From Candidatus Poseidoniaceae archaeon (GTDB lineage: Archaea > Thermoplasmatota > Poseidoniia > Poseidoniales > Poseidoniaceae): DNA of 12,134 nucleotides. The notes beneath the pieces were generated by a model. The model saw only the letters and a program-made list of their open reading frames with translations. It was not told the DNA's origin and ran no database searches. Made by a program: the position numbers and the translations under genes. The DNA is taken from assembly GCA_013329925.1 (NCBI GenBank), contig DUJK01000080.1, positions 1-12,134 of the forward strand, given 5' to 3'. This document shows positions 6,856-12,134 of the stretch, piece after piece (position 1 is the stretch's first letter; every line of letters starts with the position of its first letter).

Positions 6856-8553
6856 TTAGTTGTCAAATTCTGCCGCACCCCATCGTCTGTCCATAAGTTT
6901 CCAGAGTACTCCTGAAGCAAATAATAAGAATGCTGAGATCGACAGCATTCCAACGTACCCTTGCCTAACCATGCCTTCATCATACATTGAAGCAGTTGCG
7001 GCCAATCCGTCCTCAGATGCTCTCTCCCACCAATTACCATATAATGATACATCCCCTTGAGTGAATGACAACAGGAATAAACCGAGTAAAGGCAATACTG
7101 TACCTATCCAAAACCAAATCATAATCGATGCATCAAATATGGCTTTATTGGGCCTTAGACCCATCAAAAAGGCAGTTAGTGCTACAATGTAAATCGAGTT
7201 GGCGAACATAACAACTATGCTTGTTGGTAGGGATGCCCACTCATCTAAACGCCATGCCATCAAGATGATGAATATCAGTGAAATCCATGAGGTGATTATG
7301 AAGTACACCAATACTTTCGCTCGGATTAATTGAGGCACTCTAACCGGCAAACCGTTCATAAATTCAGGCGAATCAAGAATTGTCAACCAAGAATAGAAAT
7401 TAAAGCCGAAGAACCCCAAAAACGGTGCATATGACAACAAATTAATCGGAATTGGGGCCTCAGCGAAATCGATTAGCCATGCCATCCCTAGCAAAACTGC
7501 GAGCGGTATTGTATAGGATACAACCATCTTTTTGATGGAACCTGAGCGAAATAAATCGACAAATTCTTTGGCGACTATTATTCTTATTTCACCTCGCCCC
7601 AAAAACGAAAGTCGCCCATACATTGGCCTAAACAAATCTCCTTTTTCTACGACACTAACATCAAAATCATCAATTATCAGCAGTGATGAAAAATACCCTA
7701 GACCAATACAAAAAACAAACCCAAGCAGGCCGATTAAAACATTCTTTTCGGTTTGTATTTTTAATCCTATAAGAATAAATTCAATATCAATAGCTCCCAC
7801 TCCAACAATTATTCCAAATAAAATTACTGAGATAGGGCCAAAGATTGTGAAAGGCCTACCTCGCATCCACAATGCTGATGCCAGAAATGAGATTACTAAA
7901 CCTTGAGCTAGGGTGACCACCATAGCAAACCATGTCCAAGGCAAACTTGAGTATTCTAACGGAGTTGTTATACCAAATAAGGTATCTAAACCCTTACCCA
8001 GACCCATACCGATGATAATGGGCGATAAAATCAACATAACATAAAACACTAGGTCTTTGACAAAATATGCAAAATGAGCCATTGAATTGGGCAGTGGTTG
8101 TAAAGCTGGAGAAGCCAATAAGTGGTTTTTTGATGCTGTCCTCCTAACTAAAGCATCTCTGCCCATAAAAGCAAAGGTACCCATCCCAAGGCTGAACATC
8201 AATAATGGTAAATGAAGCCCAAATCTCAACTCTTGCCAAGTAAAACTGTTAACACTAGTCTCACTAGTTTGCGCAGCAGAATCACCGACTAAAAATTGCA
8301 AACCAATAGTGGAAACCATAGTAACTAAAGCAAGTAATAATGGAAATAAGACCATTTGCCTGGCCTTGGCAAATTCTACATTTTTACGAAACTCTTCCTT
8401 GTACATCACTTTGAATGTAGCCAAAAAAGCCGACACTCCTCTAAGCGGAGTAAGTAACCTCTGTCCTTCTGGACTAGTCCCCAAACTCTCGGTTGAAAAA
8501 TCCACACCTCTTGCATCACTCCAATTTGTTGAAGAAATAGAGGCGCCTGACAT
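6856..8553 (-). CDS. ABC-2 type transporter permease, apparently two fused halves
   Basis: A 565-residue integral membrane protein with about 12 hydrophobic helices, partner of the ATPase encoded 2 bp upstream. Helices lie roughly at 67-89, 110-130, 160-186, 205-230, 236-265, 271-294, then 343-361, 372-393, 412-434, 443-466, 472-497 and 532-552. Each half begins with a cytoplasmic amphipathic stretch (YKEEFRKNVEFAKAR near 51-65; AKEFVDLFRSGSIKK near 328-342), as ABC-2 permeases do before their first helix. A soluble linker (295-340) joins the halves. This suggests two ABC-2 domains in one chain, so a single protein could supply both membrane halves of the exporter. The substrate is unknown; there are no resistance or biosynthetic genes next to it. 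Confidence 0.75.
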   Translation of the reverse strand: MSGASISSTNWSDARGVDFSTESLGTSPEGQRLLTPLRGVSAFLATFKVMYKEEFRKNVEFAKARQMVLFPLLLALVTMVSTIGLQFLVGDSAAQTSETSVNSFTWQELRFGLHLPLLMFSLGMGTFAFMGRDALVRRTASKNHLLASPALQPLPNSMAHFAYFVKDLVFYVMLILSPIIIGMGLGKGLDTLFGITTPLEYSSLPWTWFAMVVTLAQGLVISFLASALWMRGRPFTIFGPISVILFGIIVGVGAIDIEFILIGLKIQTEKNVLIGLLGFVFCIGLGYFSSLLIIDDFDVSVVEKGDLFRPMYGRLSFLGRGEIRIIVAKEFVDLFRSGSIKKMVVSYTIPLAVLLGMAWLIDFAEAPIPINLLSYAPFLGFFGFNFYSWLTILDSPEFMNGLPVRVPQLIRAKVLVYFIITSWISLIFIILMAWRLDEWASLPTSIVVMFANSIYIVALTAFLMGLRPNKAIFDASIMIWFWIGTVLPLLGLFLLSFTQGDVSLYGNWWERASEDGLAATASMYDEGMVRQGYVGMLSISAFLLFASGVLWKLMDRRWGAAEFDN

Positions 8554-8555
8554 TA

Positions 8556-9332
8556 TTATTCCTCTTTAGATTCTGTAACTTTTGACAAACTTTCAACATC
8601 GTCAATAGAATGTCCAACTAATCGAATGAATACATCTTCTAGCGTTTCCTTAACATCTTGTTTTAATTCTCTAACAGTCCCTGCAGCCAGTACTTTTCCA
8701 TCGTTAATTATCGCCATTCGATTGCACATTCGCTCCGCCATTTCAAGAACGTGGGAGCACAAAAATATCGTTCCACCTTGTTTCACATGAGACAATAACC
8801 ATTCGCGGCATTTACGCTGATAGATAGGATCCAAATTGGCAAATGGTTCATCTAGAAATAGTAACTTTGGCTTGTGAATAAAGGCAGAAGCCAACATCAC
8901 TTTTTGCCTCTGGCCTTTTGATAAATCCTTACACATAGTATTACGCTTATCTTCAAGTCCAAACCACTCCATCCAATATTCAACCTTTTCATCTACTTCT
9001 TCTAAATCCCGAAGTTTAGCAACGAATTGTAAAAATTCCACGGGTGTAAGATAAGAAGGGGGTGATTCAGATTCTGGAACAATACCAATATTCGCTTTCA
9101 CCTTTTGTGGATTTTTTATCGCATTAATACCCAAAACCTCGATTTTACCTTTGCTCGGCTTCAATTGACCGGTGAGCAATTTTATGAAAGTGGACTTCCC
9201 TGCACCATTGGGCCCAAAAACACCAAAAAATTCGCCCGAGTGAACTTCTACATTCAATGGATGAAGCGCAATAAAGTCACCATATTTCTTGGCCATGTCT
9301 AATGCTTTTACCAATGGAGCCGTTTCACTCAT
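8556..9332 (-). CDS. ABC transporter ATP-binding protein
   Basis: A 258-residue ABC ATPase that couples ATP hydrolysis to transport by the neighbouring permease at the membrane. Seen: Walker A GPNGAGKST (40-48); a Q-loop region IGIVPES with Glu rather than Gln (82-88), as in several CcmA/ABC-2-type ATPases; signature LSKGQ (137-141), a variant of LSGGQ; Walker B LLFLDEP (157-163); and the switch His in CSHV (H194). Size and motifs fit single-domain exporter ATPases. ATG 9332 gives a normal N-terminus. An AATATTA element at 9361-9367 on the minus strand lies about 31 bp upstream, so the transcript may be near-leaderless. The permease gene starts 2 bp after its stop (TAATAATG), so the two are co-translated. 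Confidence 0.93.
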   Translation of the reverse strand: MSETAPLVKALDMAKKYGDFIALHPLNVEVHSGEFFGVFGPNGAGKSTFIKLLTGQLKPSKGKIEVLGINAIKNPQKVKANIGIVPESESPPSYLTPVEFLQFVAKLRDLEEVDEKVEYWMEWFGLEDKRNTMCKDLSKGQRQKVMLASAFIHKPKLLFLDEPFANLDPIYQRKCREWLLSHVKQGGTIFLCSHVLEMAERMCNRMAIINDGKVLAAGTVRELKQDVKETLEDVFIRLVGHSIDDVESLSKVTESKEE

Positions 9333-9417
9333 GACTCTTGGAGGATGTCCTATTGTATGTAATATTGGATTAAGCCATAATCGAATAAATCTTCAAGGTG
9401 ATTGTTCTGGCAATGAT
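9333..9417. promoter_or_regulatory. Divergent promoter region between ABC ATPase and enoyl-CoA hydratase genes
   Basis: This 85-bp gap holds an AATATTA element (minus strand, about 9361-9367) placed for the ABC operon and a GAATAAAT element (plus strand, about 9382-9389) placed about 32 bp before ATG 9418. A GGTGAT at 9397-9402 is a possible but distant ribosome site for the hydratase. A GGAGGATG at 9340-9347 leads only into a five-codon frame and is not a gene. Confidence 0.35.
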
Positions 9418-10260
9418 ATGGACGCCCCTATATCAGATGTTTTATCAATTGAAAAGATAGCAGTAAATGACGAGGAAACCGGCAGATATATCGCTTTGGC
9501 AACGATAAATCGGCCAAATAAATTGAACGCACTGAACTCAGAAGTGATGGAGGCGCTGAAAAATTTCTGTGCCTGGGCTGAAGCAGATACCCAAATTAGA
9601 TGTATTGTACTAACTGGAGCAAAACCACTAGCTCCCCTCGAAGGCAAGCGGCCTAAACCAAATGCATTTGTTGCAGGCGCAGATATTTCTGAATTTGTTG
9701 ATATGGACAGCAAGGCTGCCAAAATAAAATTTACCGATAACGCGGTAGAGGCGATATGGAATTTGACCAAACCAACTATTGCTATGATTGACGGATTTGC
9801 CTTAGGTGGTGGCAGCGAAGTTGCCTGTTCATGTGACATTAGAATCGCCTCAAAGCGGTCTAAATTTGGTACCCCTGAGATAAATTTAGGATTAATTCCA
9901 GGATATGGAGCAACACAACGGTTGAGTAGATTAATTGGCTATGGAAAAACACTGGAATTGGTTCTCACTGGAGAAATGATTGATGCTGAACAAGCAGAAA
10001 AGATTGGACTGGTTAACCAAGTCTGTGCCAACGAAGAACTGTATGATATTACAATGAATATGGCCAATATTATTGCTAGTAAATCGGTATTCATTGCCAA
10101 AGCAGCAAAAAGAACGATCAGAGCTTCACTAAATCATTCTCTTGATGAAGGTATAGCAATTGAGGCTGAGGAATTTGCCAAGTTATTTGATAGTAAAGAT
10201 AAGGTCGAAGGTGTCAACGCTTTTATGGCGAGATCTAAGCCGAACTGGCATGATAATTGA
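9418..10260 (+). CDS. Enoyl-CoA hydratase/isomerase (crotonase) family protein
   Basis: A 280-residue cytoplasmic crotonase-fold enzyme, which would hydrate trans-2-enoyl-CoA in fatty-acid or amino-acid breakdown. Seen: INRPNKLNALN (30-40); the oxyanion-hole segment FVAGADISEF (84-93); ALGGGSEVACSCDIRIAS (128-145) with E134; PEINLGLIPGYGATQRL (153-169) with E154. E134 and E154, 20 residues apart, correspond to the two catalytic glutamates of classical hydratases, so hydratase activity is favoured over isomerase-only relatives. The loop before the oxyanion hole (about 68-82, KPLAPLEGKRPKPN) is about a dozen residues longer than usual. The frame is open back to 9289, but the 43 extra residues do not look like protein and overlap the divergent ABC gene. 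It ends 1 bp from the convergent protease gene. Confidence 0.92.
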   Translation: MDAPISDVLSIEKIAVNDEETGRYIALATINRPNKLNALNSEVMEALKNFCAWAEADTQIRCIVLTGAKPLAPLEGKRPKPNAFVAGADISEFVDMDSKAAKIKFTDNAVEAIWNLTKPTIAMIDGFALGGGSEVACSCDIRIASKRSKFGTPEINLGLIPGYGATQRLSRLIGYGKTLELVLTGEMIDAEQAEKIGLVNQVCANEELYDITMNMANIIASKSVFIAKAAKRTIRASLNHSLDEGIAIEAEEFAKLFDSKDKVEGVNAFMARSKPNWHDN

Positions 10261-10261
10261 T

Positions 10262-10975
10262 TCAAAACCCAATTACTAAATGCCAAGCAATTGAAAATAC
10301 TGCTACATCACACATTGCGTGAGCGAGCCATGGAATCCAAATGCTCCGGCTTGTCATGTAAAGCCAAGAAAAGATTATTCCGCCAATGAATAATCCAAGT
10401 GAACATAAGAAATTGCCTAATGGGCTGATGAAATATGATAATGCGATTGTATGATGAATGGTAAAAATTAACGCAGATAGGATAATTGGCAACCAATAAC
10501 CGCCAAAAATTTGTTCTAATTTAGTCGTCAAAAACCACCTAAAAAGATATTCTTCGAGGACAGAGTTTACAAATATCCAATAAATTACTGCGATAAAAAA
10601 AATCTTTTTATTGGTTAGTCCTACTGGTTCTAGAATCGATTTAAGGTCATCTGAACTCAATAATTTGTCACCAAGCAGAAAATAAGCAACATATATTATC
10701 ACGCACATCAAAAAACCTAGCAGCGCAGATATTTTCCAACCACCAAGATTAGCAGTTGAATATGAAACTGGTTGTTTCTCGACAACTAAAAACCAAAATG
10801 CCGGCAGTCCAAACATCCAAACTTTGGTAACAAAAAATACGATTATTGCCAACAATCCCGCTTGATAAACAAATCCTGTTACTACAGAAATTGTCGGTGC
10901 TATTGCGGCAAGGGTAAATCCAAGCAGAGCCAATTTTAGATTATTATCGGCGACCCTAGAATGGTTATCAACCAT
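10262..10975 (-). CDS. CPBP-family intramembrane protease (Abi/Rce1-like)
   Basis: A 237-residue polytopic membrane protein with the glutamic-type intramembrane protease motifs: EEYLFRW (E141, E142, R146), FTIHH (F171 with H175) and HAMCD (H219, D223). These are the conserved motifs of the CPBP/Rce1 family, which cleave membrane-associated substrates or in bacteria protect against bacteriocins; the substrate here is unknown. About seven to eight hydrophobic helices can be seen. ATG 10975 lies 4 bp after the upstream stop with a GAGG 9 nt before it; an alternative ATG at 10990 would overlap the upstream gene by 11 bp and add five residues. It is the last gene of the RdgB-unknown-protease group. 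Confidence 0.85.
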   Translation of the reverse strand: MVDNHSRVADNNLKLALLGFTLAAIAPTISVVTGFVYQAGLLAIIVFFVTKVWMFGLPAFWFLVVEKQPVSYSTANLGGWKISALLGFLMCVIIYVAYFLLGDKLLSSDDLKSILEPVGLTNKKIFFIAVIYWIFVNSVLEEYLFRWFLTTKLEQIFGGYWLPIILSALIFTIHHTIALSYFISPLGNFLCSLGLFIGGIIFSWLYMTSRSIWIPWLAHAMCDVAVFSIAWHLVIGF

Positions 10976-10979
10976 TATC

Positions 10980-11888
10980 TCAATCCTCATCCATTTGCAT
11001 CTTTAGTGCTGCTAAGGCATCGCTAGCATTGGGGTTTGGCAACGGCGGTAATGGCATGGAACCGTCTGGCAGTGGAGGTAATGGCATTCCAGGAATACCT
11101 GGTAGTTCAGGTAATTTTTCTTTCTTTTCTACCTCTTCAAAGCCAGAATCTAACGGTGTTCTCAATTTCAAAATACTGGTTTCGTCTAATCTGATAAATG
11201 TCGCTCCGTAGACATGACCTGCCTGTGGCTTGAGAGGCTCTTCCAAGATATTTTGTCCATGGTCTGGATTTTGTAGCATTCCAACGATATCCTCTCCCTC
11301 ATTATGTTGTTCCCACATTTTCACGGTAGATGCACGGATTTCAGCGAGTTGATTTCTTCGTCGCTTCTCGATACGTTCTCTAATCACTTGGTGTTGTACT
11401 CGACGGTTTGAAACTGTCAGTTCTATATCAGCATCTTCAACTGATTCCGGACTTACTTCTACAACATACTCGTCGGCTTGGTGCACATTTTCCACTGAAA
11501 CTTGAACTTCATCGAGTTCCTCAATATCTTGCTGCGGCCCCTCTGCTTCTGCCTCTGCTGCTTTTATCTTCGCTAACTTTCGCTGTTTCAACGAAACACC
11601 GTCCAAACTCTCTTCTTGTTTCACGGGCTGAGGTATATCTGTATTAGATGATTCTTCTTCATCCATATCATCGCTTGAAACTAAATCTTCAGTATTATCT
11701 TGAGCCACTAAAGTTTGATTTTGTACAGCCACTGGCCTGCCTCCAATAAGTACCCAAGAGCTCGCTGATGCGAAGGTGATACCAATCAGAATCCATTTGC
11801 CGTCATCTGATAAACTTGAAGCCGAGGTTAGATAAAACAACCCTGCACTGAGGGCAACAAGACCGCACATTGTCCGTAGAAATCCCAT
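10980..11888 (-). CDS. Unknown protein: two N-terminal membrane helices, acidic linker, proline-rich tail
   Basis: I do not recognise this 302-residue protein. Seen: two hydrophobic helices (about 7-26 and 32-50) forming a hairpin; a long acidic, low-complexity stretch (about 64-160); a basic, probably helical segment (about 161-195, RERIEKRRR at 170-178); a more globular-looking part (about 196-250); and a proline-rich C-terminus (259-287) containing MPLPPLP twice (268-274, 278-284), ending MQMDED. With both helices at the N-terminus, most of the chain is likely cytoplasmic and may act as a membrane-anchored scaffold; this is inference. A GAGGG ribosome site lies 3 nt before ATG 11888. It sits 30 bp after RdgB and 4 bp before the protease, so the three are probably co-transcribed. 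Confidence 0.65.
   Translation of the reverse strand: MGFLRTMCGLVALSAGLFYLTSASSLSDDGKWILIGITFASASSWVLIGGRPVAVQNQTLVAQDNTEDLVSSDDMDEEESSNTDIPQPVKQEESLDGVSLKQRKLAKIKAAEAEAEGPQQDIEELDEVQVSVENVHQADEYVVEVSPESVEDADIELTVSNRRVQHQVIRERIEKRRRNQLAEIRASTVKMWEQHNEGEDIVGMLQNPDHGQNILEEPLKPQAGHVYGATFIRLDETSILKLRTPLDSGFEEVEKKEKLPELPGIPGMPLPPLPDGSMPLPPLPNPNASDALAALKMQMDED
11037..11087. repeat. Imperfect 21-bp direct repeat encoding the duplicated MPLPPLP motif
   Basis: Two copies at 11037-11057 and 11067-11087 are spaced exactly 30 bp apart and differ at three positions (shared core GGTAATGGCAT on the plus strand). They encode the repeated proline motif of the 302-aa protein in frame, consistent with a 10-codon local duplication. 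Confidence 0.6.
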
Positions 11889-11918
11889 GTCCCTCGTCCC
11901 ATTCCAATCACTTCTAAT

Positions 11919-12134
11919 TTATGATGCTGATGGCAATTGGTTGAATAAGTCGATTAAAGCCTTAGTTCTATGACTAAAGTTTTGCTTTATTTCAGGGCCA
12001 ACTCCGCCGAAGGTTTTGCCGTGAGTACTAAATTCACCATAATTACCGGGAGTTAACGGGTTTAATTCTGTGTCCAAGTCATAGGGGATAAAAATTGGAT
12101 CATAACCAAATCCACTACCTTCCATTATCTCTAG
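11919..12134 (-). CDS. rdgB: XTP/dITP diphosphatase (RdgB/HAM1/Maf-like ITPase), C-terminal part
   Basis: C-terminal 71 residues of a house-cleaning nucleotide pyrophosphatase that hydrolyses ITP, XTP and their deoxy forms to the monophosphates, keeping deaminated purines out of nucleic acids. Recognition: GSGFGYDPIFIP near the visible start and the SHRTKAL segment near the end, both hallmark motifs of the family's C-terminal half, with an FGGVGPEIKQNFSHR stretch matching the usual 'TfaEm..eeKn.iSHR' spacing. The frame is open through the right edge of the window (12134), so the ATG at 12125 is an internal Met and the true start lies outside. The usual 'TFAEM' acidic residue appears altered to a Gly/Val-rich segment here. 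It heads the group with the 302-aa unknown gene and the protease. Confidence 0.85.
   Translation of the reverse strand, partial: LEIMEGSGFGYDPIFIPYDLDTELNPLTPGNYGEFSTHGKTFGGVGPEIKQNFSHRTKALIDLFNQLPSAS

Noticed and set aside
6825..7052. Open frame of 75 codons on the minus strand
   Set aside because: It lies inside the ABC permease gene in another frame and has no family features or ribosome site.
7532..7906. Open frame of 124 codons on the plus strand
   Set aside because: Antisense to the ABC permease; Ser/Pro/Ile-rich composition typical of the shadow of a hydrophobic gene.
9340..9360. GGAGGATG on the plus strand suggesting a gene start
   Set aside because: The frame stops after five codons and does not join the hydratase frame.
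9289..9417. 43-codon N-terminal extension of the enoyl-CoA hydratase
   Set aside because: It overlaps the start of the divergent ABC ATPase and its promoter, and the residues do not resemble the family; ATG 9418 fits better.
9393..9839. Open frame of 148 codons on the minus strand
   Set aside because: Antisense to the clear enoyl-CoA hydratase; no recognisable motif.

Overview
The window looks like a compact, AT-rich archaeal chromosome segment, most likely a marine heterotrophic euryarchaeon such as Marine Group II (Poseidoniales) or a relative. This is inferred from gene content and style: a two-membrane-subunit archaeal type IV pilus/Tad-like secretion operon, a UPF0200 dephospho-CoA-kinase-like protein, a 2-phosphoglycerate-kinase-like protein, TATA-like boxes about 27-31 bp upstream of operon-first start codons, and GGAGG-type ribosome binding sites before genes inside operons. 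The taxon cannot be proved from the sequence alone. The window is nearly all coding; the longest gap is about 110 bp, and I see no rRNA, tRNA, CRISPR array or insertion sequence.

Layout. (1) 1-254, minus: the N-terminal 84 residues of an aldehyde dehydrogenase running off the left edge. It diverges from (2) 371-1036, plus: a P-loop kinase of the 2-phosphoglycerate kinase family. (3) 6118 down to 1026, minus: a five-gene operon for a type IV pilus-like machine. It encodes a VirB11/FlaI/TadA-type secretion ATPase, two different FlaJ/TadC-type membrane platform proteins (339 and 539 aa, the second with a large cysteine-containing ectodomain), and two small pilin-like proteins with one N-terminal hydrophobic helix each. 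The first pilin-like gene appears to start at a CTG, which restores a GQIHxLE-type pilin motif that an ATG start would cut off. An 8-bp perfect inverted repeat lies just upstream of the ATPase gene. (4) 6783-6229, minus: UPF0200 nucleotide kinase-like protein. (5) 9332-6856, minus: an ABC exporter pair, ATPase then a roughly 12-helix permease that looks like two fused ABC-2 halves. (6) 9418-10260, plus: an enoyl-CoA hydratase with both catalytic glutamates. (7) 12134-10262, minus: the C-terminal end of XTP/dITP diphosphatase (RdgB/HAM1), then a 302-aa unknown membrane-anchored protein with a proline-rich tail, then a CPBP-family intramembrane protease.

How they fit together: the ATPase would power assembly or secretion through the two platform proteins, with the small helix-anchored proteins as pilins or pseudopilins. 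No prepilin peptidase is present here, so processing would depend on a gene elsewhere. The aldehyde dehydrogenase and enoyl-CoA hydratase point to heterotrophic aldehyde and acyl-CoA metabolism. RdgB and UPF0200 are nucleotide or cofactor housekeeping genes. The most interesting parts are the non-ATG pilin start, the ectodomain-bearing platform protein, the inverted repeat at the pilus promoter, and the unknown 302-aa gene between RdgB and the protease.
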